DNA of 64,000 bases, taken from assembly GCA_040954595.2 (NCBI GenBank), contig JBECUI020000031.1, positions 62,001 to 126,000 on the forward strand, written 5' to 3'. The DNA comes from Balanoglossus misakiensis. Its lineage: Eukaryota > Hemichordata. Of the stretch, positions 19,252-28,906 are shown one piece after another (within the stretch, counting starts at the first letter, position 1; each line of letters begins with the position of its first letter). The notes under the pieces were generated by a model. That model did no database searches, was not told the DNA's origin, and saw only the letters and a program-made list of their open reading frames with translations. The position numbers and the translations under genes are program-made.

Positions 19252-19439
19252 GCCTATAATATTTGTTTACCTTACGTCCTTTCTTTCCTACTTCCCAATA
19301 GGCTGTATTACTATTTCCGTTTTACACCTGTGTAGTAGGTAATCGGAAACCAGCACAGTGTAGCTAATTCTTATCGGTTGGTCTACACAGTTCCCCTTGA
19401 AACAACAAACTATAATGTAAATTCTAATACACTTCTTAA

Positions 19440-19722
19440 TTACCGTTTTGTATAGTCTGGCAAAAGTGAAACATTCTGGGCAAGAACAGTTATACGGCTC
19501 GCCTTCCCTAAAAATATGGTTATGACCCTATCTCCTACTCTGATCCAGGGAAGGCTTACCTGTCGTGATAGCCTTCACATGATCACCTTCAAAGGTGCGG
19601 ATTCTTCTCCTTAGATAAGTTCTCTTATCCAGAATATTACAAGACTTTATTGAGAGATTGACTCCATGAGGAAAAACCCTCTGGTCTTGCTTAACGACAA
19701 AAAAATCCCAGGCCTGGACCAC
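19440..19722 (-). pseudogene. Small gene remnant or frameshifted gene in the 19.25-20.17 kb gap
   Basis: The 920-bp gap upstream of fusA contains two abutting minus-strand frames that read as one protein if one base is changed near 19538: RTFEGDHVKAITTGKPSLDQS then VGDRVITIFLGKASRITVLA and a stop at 19440. There is faint likeness to the C-terminal SAF-type region of FlgA, but not enough to name it. The remaining sequence (19723-20150) shows only short frames. Confidence 0.3.
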
Positions 19723-20174
19723 GATTTCTTTATGCTGGAAATGACTATGAAGATGAATCGCTAAAAAACTGTTGAACCCCTTATGCCTATGTTATCCATA
19801 GGGGAAAAGTTAACCCGAGTCAAAATAGGTATGTCGACAGAATCAGTCCTCTGCCAGAAAGCTTAGCGAAGCAGTACTACATGCGGCATGTGTAGCTCAT
19901 GGAAACTACCGACCATGGCTTCCCTGACTTTCCGATGAGCACGGTGAGAGCTTCAGATAAAAAGATTCGCCAAGAACTGTTTTTTGTAACAGAAATTCCC
20001 ATATTGACTCGATTTGTCCAGACCCCTTGAATTCTACGGTTGCCGTTATGTTAAAAAGGCTTCTATCTTACTCTCCGCAGGGCCATAAAGTGTCCTTTAT
20101 CAAGAAAAAAAAGAATTGTTAGCAAAATTTTTTTATTAACTTGATCTTTCGTTCAGCTTAATATAGTATGGACC

Positions 20175-20723
20175 ATGGAAAAGCTATTCTATTCGTACAA
20201 TCAAATTCATAGCATTATCAGAGTTTTAGCTCGGACGATCCAGAAAGACAATCATGACTTTGACCACATGATTGCCATTGGTACGGGCGGCTTTATTCCT
20301 GCTCGAATAATGAAGACCTACATCGACTGTCCCATTATTACCGTAGGAATGGCCTACTACGACCTAAATGGCAATAAAAAAGAACATCCTGTGCTTACCC
20401 AATGGCTAGATAAACCTGAAGAACAAGTTACGGGGCGCCAGATCCTTTTGGTAGACGAAATCGACGATACCCGCTCGACGATAGGGCTAGCCTTAGAGAA
20501 GCTTTTGGCCTACAACCCTCAAAAAATCGCCGTTGCCGTGATACACAATAAGAAGAAGCCTAAGACCCGAAGCATTCCTTCTGAAATTAAAAATTACTAT
20601 GTGGGCCAAGAAGTAAAGAACTGCTGGATCTGTTATCCATGGGAAAGTGAAGATATCCATGATCAGGAAAGACAGGACTATTGGGTCAATTCTCCAATTG
20701 GCAATTTAGAGAACAGAGCTTAG
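20175..20723 (+). CDS. Purine phosphoribosyltransferase (xanthine/hypoxanthine type)
   Basis: Joins a purine base to PRPP for salvage. The type I PRTase fold shows AIGTGGFIPARI near residue 35 and the PRPP-binding ILLVDEIDDTRSTI near residue 95. The ending with an aromatic-rich WICYPWESED resembles the Gpt/XPT1 branch, so xanthine, guanine or hypoxanthine are plausible. It has 182 residues and its own upstream AT-rich region with TATAGT about 10 bp before the ATG. Functionally it fits the purine nucleoside importer at 4.3-9.0 kb. Confidence 0.78.
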   Translation: MEKLFYSYNQIHSIIRVLARTIQKDNHDFDHMIAIGTGGFIPARIMKTYIDCPIITVGMAYYDLNGNKKEHPVLTQWLDKPEEQVTGRQILLVDEIDDTRSTIGLALEKLLAYNPQKIAVAVIHNKKKPKTRSIPSEIKNYYVGQEVKNCWICYPWESEDIHDQERQDYWVNSPIGNLENRA

Positions 20724-20741
20724 ATTCTTGGGGAGATGTTT

Positions 20742-20894
20742 TTAAAACCATCTCCGGTCATCAGTTTGTTTAACTTCATGGTAACCAGTGCTAAGGGAAG
20801 CCGTATCCAAGGTAAGGTAAGAGGCCATCGTACTGGGACTGTGTTCTCCTCCCTCCAAGGCAAGCATCATATTACCCTTCAATGTCTGGAACAT
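20742..20894 (-). CDS. Possible 50-residue protein
   Basis: Minus-strand frame starting MFQTLKGNMMLALEGGEHSP with GGAAGGA about nine bases upstream, ending DDRRWF. The composition looks coding, but no family is recognised; it could be a fragment. Its 3' end lies in a perfect-looking inverted repeat (GGAGATG at 20731-20737 and CATCTCC at 20749-20755), which may be a terminator for the phosphoribosyltransferase. Confidence 0.28.
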   Translation of the reverse strand: MFQTLKGNMMLALEGGEHSPSTMASYLTLDTASLSTGYHEVKQTDDRRWF

Positions 20895-20951
20895 CTTCTT
20901 GTTCCTTCCTCAAAGAAAAAAACATAAAAAATTCATATTTTAGACATCATA

Positions 20952-21034
20952 TATCTAAATAATATATATTCCCCTGGTATATATTATTCAGATAGTGTTA
21001 TATTACTTAGATAGTGATATATATTATTTAGATA
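20952..21034. promoter_or_regulatory. Four 15-bp iterons upstream of the exporter operon
   Basis: TATATTATTTAGATA-type element occurs at 20980-20994, 20999-21013 and 21020-21034 as direct repeats spaced 19-21 bp (about two helical turns), and inverted at 20952-20966, which is the exact reverse complement of the last copy. This looks like a multi-site operator for a dimeric regulator. Confidence 0.6.
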
Positions 21035-21179
21035 TATATGCTGTCGATTTGGAGGAATGCAACGAAATTCCCCCAACAGACAGAAGGTGATTAAGGAGTT
21101 TTGTGCTCAACGCTTCACAGTGGAGAGCCGAGCACGAAAAATTAAGCCTAGAGGCATAGAATCTTTTGGAGGTTCAATA

Positions 21180-21914
21180 ATGAAAAAATGGGGATTGGTA
21201 GTAGTGTTCGCAACTGCCGCTTTGACGGCCTGGACTCAGGAACTGATATGGGGAAGCTTTTACGACAGAAGTTCTGACATTGAAGAAGCTCTGTCGGTTC
21301 CTCTTAATTCTCAGGATGCAACAGAACTTAGAAGAGCTGGCGTCTACTTCTTTTCTTCTGCCCACGGAGCTACGGGTTTGGAGATTGATCAGAAGAACAG
21401 GGAAAAGAATAGCACCCGAGCCATCGAGTATCTGCAGGCAGCCCACACTCTGGATAGAAGAGATTCCAGAATTACAACGTGGTACGCCACAGCTAACCTG
21501 GCGCATGGGGGTTACAGCAAGAAAATATCCGACAAAATCAAATATAGCAACAAAGGGATTAGTCTTTTTGACCTGGTCCCAACTGCAGACAGGGAGAAAC
21601 TGGATTATCTTTTTATGCGTGTAGCCTCCTATACCAATGTTCCAAAAAGCTTCAAAGATCTGACTAAAATTGTTCAAAACGATGGGAAGAAGTACCTTGC
21701 TTCCTTTGAGAAACTTCATGAGACCGATCAAGAATTTCATCGTTTCCTAAGGGACTCTGTTCTAGTGGGTCTGTCCAATTCTTACTACACCACAAGGAAC
21801 AAGGCTGAAGCAAGAAAATACTTGGCGATGGTAAATGAATCGCAGCTTATGGAAAATAACCCCAGAGATTCCAGCATTGTTCAGCTTTATTTGAAATTGA
21901 AAAAGAAACTGTAG
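21180..21914 (+). CDS. Exported TPR-like protein, first gene of the exporter operon
   Basis: Periplasmic helical-repeat protein of about 244 residues, probably serving the ABC exporter encoded next. The start at 21180 (MKKWGLVVVFATAALTAW, a signal peptide) follows TTTTGGAGG by nine bases. The frame is open to 21057, but GGAGG there sits only one base from the ATG and the extra residues are basic and unlike an export signal. TPR-like helices include NREKNSTRAIEYLQAAHTLD. Its last stop is 11 bp before the ATPase. Confidence 0.65.
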   Translation: MKKWGLVVVFATAALTAWTQELIWGSFYDRSSDIEEALSVPLNSQDATELRRAGVYFFSSAHGATGLEIDQKNREKNSTRAIEYLQAAHTLDRRDSRITTWYATANLAHGGYSKKISDKIKYSNKGISLFDLVPTADREKLDYLFMRVASYTNVPKSFKDLTKIVQNDGKKYLASFEKLHETDQEFHRFLRDSVLVGLSNSYYTTRNKAEARKYLAMVNESQLMENNPRDSSIVQLYLKLKKKL

Positions 21915-21925
21915 GAGGTAGTTTT

Positions 21926-22615
21926 GTGAACAACAACAATACCGTTGTCAAACTGGAAAATCTGTCTAAATCCTATACTATGGGTAAGGTGCTAGTACCT
22001 GCCTTAAAAACTCTGAATTACGAGTTTAAAGAAGGTTTTACAGTTGTTGCTGGTCCTTCAGGAAGCGGAAAGAGTACCTTGCTCAATATAGTTGGCTGCC
22101 TAGACTCACCCACAAAGGGCAGTGTCTACCTGGACGGTCGAGAAATCACTAAAATGAACGAAGCCTCGCAGAGCCAACTTCGCCGCAGTTACATTGGCTT
22201 CATTTTTCAGAGCTTTAGCCTTATTCCCGTGCTTTCAGTCTTTGATAATGTAGAGTACCCCATTTTACGTTCTAATCTGGAGAAAACAGAACGGAAAGAG
22301 CGGGTCATACAACTTCTCCATGATGTGGGGCTGGAAGATTTTAAGTCACGATTCCCTCGGGAACTTTCTGGAGGACAAATGCAGCGGGTAGCTATTGCCC
22401 GAGCCCTGGTAAGCCATCCTAAGCTCATTATTGCCGACGAACCGACGGCAAACCTGGATTCAAAAACAGGAGACACGATTATCCAGCTACTGGGACGAAT
22501 GCAGAAGGAACAGGGAGCATCGGTTATCATTGCCTCCCATGATGGCAATGTTCTGGAACAAATCAGCACAAAATTATATCTAAGGGATGGAGAACTAAGT
22601 CATGAAACTCATTGA
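21926..22615 (+). CDS. LolD/MacB-type ABC ATPase
   Basis: ATPase of a mechanotransmission-type exporter. 229 residues with Walker [11 protein letters not shown]-loop [14 protein letters not shown], signature LSGGQMQR, Walker [13 protein letters not shown] and H-loop SHD. GTG start 21926 follows TAGGAGG. It overlaps the permease start by 14 bases. The LolD/MacB group drives lipoprotein release or efflux from the outer leaflet of the inner membrane. The LolA-like protein downstream points to lipoprotein or lipid transport. Confidence 0.9.
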   Translation: MNNNNTVVKLENLSKSYTMGKVLVPALKTLNYEFKEGFTVVAGPSGSGKSTLLNIVGCLDSPTKGSVYLDGREITKMNEASQSQLRRSYIGFIFQSFSLIPVLSVFDNVEYPILRSNLEKTERKERVIQLLHDVGLEDFKSRFPRELSGGQMQRVAIARALVSHPKLIIADEPTANLDSKTGDTIIQLLGRMQKEQGASVIIASHDGNVLEQISTKLYLRDGELSHETH

Positions 22616-23830
22616 AGCAAAAATAGCCGTAAGGAATTTACTGGCCAATTCCCGAAGAACACTTCTGACACTGTTTATCATCATTATTGGTTTGACGGCC
22701 ATATTATTTATTTCTGGCTATATCGCCATGGTAAGAGTGGGATTCGGAGAACTTCTAATCAGCGAGAAGTATGCCCATTTTCAAATTTATAAAACGGGTT
22801 ATCTTGAACAGGATGACATAACGACAATGAAGTATTCGTTAACACCGGAAGAAGTTTCTAAGATCAAAACTATCCTAGAACCTCTAGAAGAGGTGGATTT
22901 CATTTCTCCTCGAACCAACCTTCAAGGGTTTGTGGGGAACTACGAGAGGTCCAAACTTTTTCTCGGCTATGGGGCGGATCCTTCCTTGGAAAATTTTATG
23001 ACCTATGGCCGAATGACCGAGGGAATCAAATTATCTCTTGATGATCCCTCCCAAAGTGTCATTGGGGAGGGACTTGCGGAAAAACTGGGAGTGGCCCTCG
23101 GTGATCAACTACAGGTTACTGTTCCCAACGAAAGGGGAGGACTTGAAGCTGAACTGATCACCGTGGGGGGAATTGCCAACTTTGGCCCCAAGGAGCTTAA
23201 CGACACCACATTGCTGACCTCCATAGGTATAGCTCAGTCCTTGGGTTATACCGATAATGTGCAATTGCTCATGGTGATGCTTCGGGAAACCTCTTCCCTT
23301 GACGAGGTCTACAGTTATTTTCAACAGGAGGCTCAGAAAGCTGGGCTGGAAATTGAAACCAAAACATGGTTGGATATGGATCCTTTTTATAATCAGGTAC
23401 TCCGGGACTATACTTTCCAACTCAATTTGATAGCCACCATCTTCTTGTTTGTTATACTTCTGGCAGTAAGCAACACCATCTACATGTCCATTATCGAACG
23501 GACCCCGGAAATCGGCACTCTTAGGGCCATTGGAATTTCCAAACTGAGGTTGTGCGAACGGTCTTATTAGAAGGGATCATCCTGGGAATTCTCGGGGCTC
23601 TGATTGGGGTTGGCATTGCCCTTATTATGCAGTTTGTTTTTCAGAGGTTCTACATTGAACTTCCCCCTCCGCCGTCCAGAACAGACCCCATTCGCTTGGC
23701 TATTCTGTTGCATCCCAAAGAAGTTCTGTTCTACAGCATTTTATTGGCAACGGCTTCGTCTCTAGCTACGCTTCCACCTGCAATGAAAGCCTCTAACACT
23801 AATATAGTCTCGGCTATTCGACATGCCTAA
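22602..23830 (+). pseudogene. FtsX/LolC-E-type ABC permease, one frameshift near 23550
   Basis: Membrane partner of the upstream ATPase. It has an N-terminal helix (about residues 18-42) and a periplasmic MacB-like domain (to about 265), then three helices. The frame ends in SKLRLCERSY at 23570, while the next frame picks up RTVLLEGIILGILGALIGVG and runs to 23830; one missing base in AGGTTGTGC explains it. Joined length about 409, normal for the family. Confidence 0.85.
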
Positions 23831-23839
23831 GGAGAATTT

Positions 23840-24563
23840 ATGAAAAAGTTCATGCTATTATTGTTTCTGTTATCAACCTGGGGACTGTTTTGCTCAAAAC
23901 ACAGATGAGGAATTTCTAAAATTTCTTCGCGTTGAGTCCAACTTTGCCCCTATTTTTAAGTCAACAATGGAATTTGAAGCTCATACACCAGGGGGGGAGA
24001 CAACGACTGCAACCTTTACATTGTATGAAAACAAGGGAGAGTCCATAGTCATTTTCCTCAATCCTGCCAGAGACAGGGGTAAGGTAATACTGCAAATCAA
24101 AAACAAATACTGGCTGTACTTCCCGAAAACCAAGCGGGCATCAGTGCTTTCGCCCTTGGCCAGTCTGGTGGGAAATGCCTCTAACGCCGATGTTCTCAGA
24201 CCTCCGACCTCTCTGCTTTACAACATCACTTTAGAAGAACACACGCATTCTGTAGGAAATAGAACAGTCCGGTATACGGCCATTGACCGGGAAGCCCCCT
24301 ATGGAGAAGTTCTTTCCTACTTTGATGAAGAAAAGATCTTAGAGTCAAGGATATACTCCCGCAGTGGTATTCTCTTAAAAGAAGTTCTCTATGAAAACCA
24401 CATAGCCAATGCAGCCGGACCAGGGTATTTTGCTACCAAAATCAGAATTGTGGATGGGGTCAACAAGGAGCGGTATACCCTTATCGACTTTTCCGATGTG
24501 GAAGAGCTTGATTCCATTAATGCAAATTGGTTCAATCCCAATAACCTAGGGAGGATACGGTAA
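23840..24563 (+). pseudogene. LolA-like outer-membrane lipoprotein-sorting protein, frameshift near 23889
   Basis: Periplasmic carrier of the LolA fold. ATG 23840 follows AAGGAGA and begins a signal peptide (MKKFMLLLFLLSTWGLF). A TTTT run near 23887-23890 has one base too many; with TTT it continues AQNTDEEFLKFLRVESNF and the rest, open from about 23967 (MEFEAHTPGGE) to 24563. LolA-type features are the half-barrel strands WLYFPKTKRASVLSP and the C-terminal NWFNP. The stop overlaps the next gene's ATG. Confidence 0.75.
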
Positions 24564-25993
24564 TGACCAGTTTGTTGAAAGCATGTAATGGCTACACCCT
24601 ACCAGCAAGGTTAAAAATTTCTATTTTTTGTATGCTCTTGCTTACCTTGAGAGGAATACCTTTATTCGCCCAAGGACTGGAATCTGCCGTTTCCATGGAC
24701 TTCTCCTGGTATCCCTATGCGGCCGTGAGAAACAAAACATCAGCCCTTAATCCCAATAACTACCTCCAAAGGCAGGAATTGGTTAACCAGGCAAAGTCCT
24801 CTCTGTGGTTTGATCTCTATTTTGACTATTTTTTGCATTTTAGTGGGAATTTTGAACTAGCAGTTCACACCGCCGGAAGCCAGGCCTTGATGGATGAGGC
24901 TCCCGAAGGTACCGATCGTTCTCCTTTGGGAAATATCACCCTGGGGTTTGATCAGATTTATTTGGAGTGGACTACACCAAATTATTGGTATGTTGGTTAT
25001 GGAAAATTTCCGATCCGTTATGGTTTTTCCCGTATTTTTTCTCCTTTAAACTACACTTCTCAAGAAGTGGATTTTCAGACAACTTTAGGACAGCAGAGCT
25101 TCTGGCTTAAAGGAAACCTTGGACCAATAAACTTCTCCCTTAATTATTTTCCTTCCATTAGTTTCAAGGATAATCCCAATGCTAAAACGCCAGTGGAAAA
25201 TTTCTTTTCGACCTTTGAAACGGTTCTGAAAAGACAGACCCTTTCTGTACAATTTTCGGGATTTTTCTTTGATAGCCTGGATATTTCCCTACACTATTTT
25301 CTACAAGATAAAGGGGACTACAAATTAGAAGATTTCTACATGGCAGGCGGCGGTGGAGTATCGTGGTCCATTCTCGACAAATTTATCTGGAGAGGTGAGG
25401 TGATTGCCGGAAATGGCTATGATAGTATCAAGATTCTCAAGGCCAGTCAATTTGCGGAGAATCCTGTACTGGAGACCTATCCCCAATGGGATCTGGTTGA
25501 TCGCAATCTCGATGAATTACGTGTGAAATTCCTTACGGGTTTCACAGTGATCCTTCCAGGAGACATTGAACTTTCTTTGGACTATTACTACAACGGAAAT
25601 GGTCTTAGCAATGAAGAAAGAAAGGCTTTTATTGATGCCCTGATTGTTTCGGGCGACTACTATGATATTCCAGATGCCCAGGGCAGAGATCAAGCGCATC
25701 GCAGCTTCCTGGGGGCAGGACTGTCCAACTGGAAAATTTATGATCTGGGGCAGCACTATCTCTTCCTACAGTTTCTTAAACTAGGAATCTTTCAAAGAAT
25801 GGATGTTACCAATACTTCAATATTCTTAGTTTCTGACCTTTCTTTCTTTAATATAAGTGAACTTAGCTACAACTTAAGCGATCATTTCTCCATTGGGGCA
25901 AAGTGGCAATTTGTATTATTTCCTGAGAATGGGGCCTATAGTCTATCCCCCAATCTCTTTCGCTTCGAACTGATACTGCGTTATAGTATCTAA
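24563..25993 (+). CDS. Outer-membrane beta-barrel protein
   Basis: 476 residues. A signal peptide (hydrophobic about 18-36, ending LFAQG) is followed by alternating aromatic/hydrophobic strands typical of a porin-like barrel, ending in FRFELILRYSI with a hydrophobic C-terminal strand. It contains repeated DYYYNG- and LHYFLQD-type strands. No named family recognised; its operon position suggests it receives or exports what the LolA-like protein carries. It is followed by a second barrel after 21 bp. Confidence 0.65.
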   Translation: MTSLLKACNGYTLPARLKISIFCMLLLTLRGIPLFAQGLESAVSMDFSWYPYAAVRNKTSALNPNNYLQRQELVNQAKSSLWFDLYFDYFLHFSGNFELAVHTAGSQALMDEAPEGTDRSPLGNITLGFDQIYLEWTTPNYWYVGYGKFPIRYGFSRIFSPLNYTSQEVDFQTTLGQQSFWLKGNLGPINFSLNYFPSISFKDNPNAKTPVENFFSTFETVLKRQTLSVQFSGFFFDSLDISLHYFLQDKGDYKLEDFYMAGGGGVSWSILDKFIWRGEVIAGNGYDSIKILKASQFAENPVLETYPQWDLVDRNLDELRVKFLTGFTVILPGDIELSLDYYYNGNGLSNEERKAFIDALIVSGDYYDIPDAQGRDQAHRSFLGAGLSNWKIYDLGQHYLFLQFLKLGIFQRMDVTNTSIFLVSDLSFFNISELSYNLSDHFSIGAKWQFVLFPENGAYSLSPNLFRFELILRYSI

Positions 25994-26014
25994 GAATCAG
26001 TATAAGGAAAACGT

Positions 26015-27202
26015 ATGAAAAAAATTTTCTTGGTATTGTTTTGCTTTTTTTCCCTAGGGATTTTCTCATCTTGGGCTGCTGAGGGAGAAGAATTGTGGAC
26101 CATCAAAGAGATTCTCATAACCGGGTCAGAGCTCTCAGAGAAATTTATACGACTTTTTGTCACCATTGAAGAGGGTGATGTTATGACGGAATCCGATCTG
26201 AAGAAAGCAATCCGCCTAAGTCAGGTACGGGCACAAGATAACGAAAACATTTACTTACTCGATGCGGAATACATTGTTGAATCTTCAGAGGTTTTTATTA
26301 CCTTTTTTGTATCCGATAACTTAATTAAATTAAGTTTCAGTGCCTTTGACACCGGCCCTATTTTAGGATATAGGAACCTCTTAGGAGAAGGCATCAATGC
26401 TTACCTTTATCTTGGTTATTCAAAGCAGATGGCTAAGCTTGATTGGACCAGAATTGCTGGAAGCTTTGTAGGCTTCTCCATTCTCACCGGTCACCAGATA
26501 TTCAATCCTTTTGAAAAGGAACATAGCTCCTACTCCCTGGGTACCGAAAATCGTCTCTACCTCTGGCTGAATCCCTATATAAAGGTGGGGCTTATAAACG
26601 ATGTTTTCTGGAACATGGGCATGAAAAATCACGACAATCTGCTCAGCCTGGCCTTGGGCAGCTATCTTGATGTGAATTATAGCTATCTTCTTGATATCAT
26701 TCGAATGAATTTCAAGTTTCAGTTGGAATATCGTTACCATATAAAGGATCTAAATGACGGTGTACATAAAGTTGATTTTAATAATTCAATGGTTTTTCGC
26801 CCATTCCTTACCGATCGTTTACTTCTTAACATGAAATTCTCTCTAACCTGGGCCAGTAATGACCTAGTTAATCGAGGAAGGAACTCCCTATCTTCTAACT
26901 CAGGAAGATCGGCCTGGGCCCTTGGGATTTATGCACCTGTACAGATATTCAAATTAGAAAGAGGTGCCAACTTCTATTGGGGACTGGAGCCAGGATTCCT
27001 TGTGGGTAAGTCCCATATGGAGACTTTGAGTTTTTCCAACCCAGATCTGGGAATTTCTCTGGGCCCCACTTTCCAGGTGGGATTCCCTGCTTCCATATTC
27101 CTTGCTCCCCGGCTTATTTATAATTTCACGCAGAACAGTCTTGGTTTTTCCTTTTATTTCAGCACCTTGCCCTACACTACGGAAGTGGAATTGGGTTGGT
27201 AA
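26015..27202 (+). CDS. POTRA-plus-barrel outer-membrane protein (BamA/TamA-like, small)
   Basis: 395 residues. A signal peptide (MKKIFLVLFCFFSLG..) precedes one POTRA-like domain (about 25-105: TIKEILITGSELSEKFIRLF, GDVMTESDLKKAIRLSQVR) and then a beta-barrel of about 12-16 strands ending FSTLPYTTEVELGW. The single POTRA and short barrel are smaller than BamA, so it is a specialised Omp85-like or autonomous assembly factor. AAGGAAAA precedes the ATG. Confidence 0.6.
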   Translation: MKKIFLVLFCFFSLGIFSSWAAEGEELWTIKEILITGSELSEKFIRLFVTIEEGDVMTESDLKKAIRLSQVRAQDNENIYLLDAEYIVESSEVFITFFVSDNLIKLSFSAFDTGPILGYRNLLGEGINAYLYLGYSKQMAKLDWTRIAGSFVGFSILTGHQIFNPFEKEHSSYSLGTENRLYLWLNPYIKVGLINDVFWNMGMKNHDNLLSLALGSYLDVNYSYLLDIIRMNFKFQLEYRYHIKDLNDGVHKVDFNNSMVFRPFLTDRLLLNMKFSLTWASNDLVNRGRNSLSSNSGRSAWALGIYAPVQIFKLERGANFYWGLEPGFLVGKSHMETLSFSNPDLGISLGPTFQVGFPASIFLAPRLIYNFTQNSLGFSFYFSTLPYTTEVELGW

Positions 27203-27232
27203 GGAATTCGATTTTATTTCAATGGAGTAGTC

Positions 27233-28894
27233 ATGGCTAAGAAAAAAATAATTATTATCAATGGATCGCCAAAGCAGACATCCAATACGATGGTACTGGT
27301 TAGAAAATTTTTGACAGGCTACACCCAGAACCATCCTGAATCAGAAATAATGGAGTACCCTTTGCGTAAGCTGTCTATTACGCCCTGCACCGGTTGCTAC
27401 AGCTGTTGGTATGAAACCCCAGGGCTCTGTATTTTCCGAGACAAAATGGATACGCTCATTCCCAGCATCGGAGAGGCCGACCTTGTTGTCTGGTCGACTC
27501 CTCTTTACAACTACGGTATGTCATCATGGCTAAAGACGGTACTTGAACGGACTCTACCAGTGATGCTTCCGGAAATTGTCCAAAAGAAGGTGGGGGGAAA
27601 GCTCACTTACAGCAATCTTCCCCGAGCAAACCTCCGATTTTTTGACCGCCCCCACATGCTGATCAGTAGCAGCGGTTTACCCGATCAGGATGTCTTTAGG
27701 CCCATGCTGGAAGCTTGGGCCAAACTAGCCATTAACAATGAAGAGAACGTTATTACCTGTGTTATGGGTGATTTGCTGGGGACTCCCATGAGGGGACGGT
27801 TCATCCCCTATCTGAACCATGTGGAAAATGCAGGAAGAGAAATGGATTTGGAAGGTAGGATTTCAGATCAGACCAAAGAAAAACTCCTGCGCCCCATCGT
27901 TCCTGTGGACGAATTTATTGAACTGGCAAGGAATTATTTCTCTGTGAACACGGACAAGGACGAGAAGCCAAATGATGTTGAAAAAATGCTTCTTCTCATG
28001 AAGGCTTCTTTTAATCCCGCAGCATTACCCCAGGAAAGGAAGATTCTGGAGATGTCCTTTCTGGAACCGAAAACCCATTTCCATTTTGTTATGGAAAACT
28101 GCCAATGTGAACTACGGGAAGGTAGACCGAACACGACCCCTCAGGGAGTCATAGAAACCACAGCCTCCAACTGGAAGTTAATAAGCAACGGCCTATATGA
28201 TTGGCACGAAGCCCTACAAAAGGGACTCTACCGCATTTGGGGAGAACTCAAGTTTCTGGAGTGGATGCAAAGCAAACTCTTCCAAAATGAAAACACAGCA
28301 GGAAAGACAGAAGGATTGCAAAAGAATTCCAGAGGACAGCAGATTAGGCCCAGCCGCCTTATCATGGACCTTCTACCATGGATAACTTTCTTCTTTGTAA
28401 GTAACTACTCCCTTATGGGGGGACTACTTGGGGCCTTGGGGATTTCCCTTTGTAACCTGCTGTTCAGTCATCTCCGACAGTCGCTAACCCGTTTGGCAAT
28501 CCTTTCCCCCTCGCTCTTTTTTCTGGGCTTACTGGTAGTAGAAAATTTTCAGCTTTCGGGAATGCTAATCGCCGCTTCGTACTACCTGGTGCTCGCCACA
28601 ATCTGGGGGGCTACGCTTTTTACAGCAACGCCTCTTACAAGCGAATACCATGAGAGCACCTCCCCTCAATCTAGTGTAAAAACAGGCCTTTTTAAACGGA
28701 CACACCATGCCACTACCCTTGTATGGGCCGCAATCTATGCCTTTGTTGGTGGAGGAAAACTGTTGATGCTGTACCTTAATTACAATTCTCAAGCCCAACT
28801 ACTGAACCTTGCTTTCTTGGGAGGAATAGCTTTCACAGCTTTCTTTACCCGTTATTATCCCCGAAGCCAAGCGTTAAAAGGCTTGCTTCTATAA
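27233..28894 (+). CDS. Fusion: NADPH-dependent FMN reductase + SCP2 lipid-binding + membrane domain
   Basis: 553 residues with three parts. Residues 1 to about 200 are a flavodoxin-like FMN/NADPH reductase (IINGSPKQTSNT, CTGCYSCWYETPGLC, STPLYNYGMSSWLKTVLERT). About 245-345 is an SCP2-type sterol/lipid-binding region (MSFLEPKTHFHFVMENC, ASNWKLISNGLYDWHEALQKG). About 370-550 is a 5-6 helix membrane domain (LLPWITFFFVSNYSLMGGLL). Redox chemistry on a membrane lipid or quinone is an inference. The membrane domain matches the next gene along its whole length. Confidence 0.7.
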   Translation: MAKKKIIIINGSPKQTSNTMVLVRKFLTGYTQNHPESEIMEYPLRKLSITPCTGCYSCWYETPGLCIFRDKMDTLIPSIGEADLVVWSTPLYNYGMSSWLKTVLERTLPVMLPEIVQKKVGGKLTYSNLPRANLRFFDRPHMLISSSGLPDQDVFRPMLEAWAKLAINNEENVITCVMGDLLGTPMRGRFIPYLNHVENAGREMDLEGRISDQTKEKLLRPIVPVDEFIELARNYFSVNTDKDEKPNDVEKMLLLMKASFNPAALPQERKILEMSFLEPKTHFHFVMENCQCELREGRPNTTPQGVIETTASNWKLISNGLYDWHEALQKGLYRIWGELKFLEWMQSKLFQNENTAGKTEGLQKNSRGQQIRPSRLIMDLLPWITFFFVSNYSLMGGLLGALGISLCNLLFSHLRQSLTRLAILSPSLFFLGLLVVENFQLSGMLIAASYYLVLATIWGATLFTATPLTSEYHESTSPQSSVKTGLFKRTHHATTLVWAAIYAFVGGGKLLMLYLNYNSQAQLLNLAFLGGIAFTAFFTRYYPRSQALKGLLL

Positions 28895-28906
28895 AAGGAG
28901 ACAGAA

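Noticed and set aside
20931-21040. AT-rich iterons as a plasmid-type replication origin
   Set aside because: No replication initiator gene is near, and the position directly before an operon fits an operator better.
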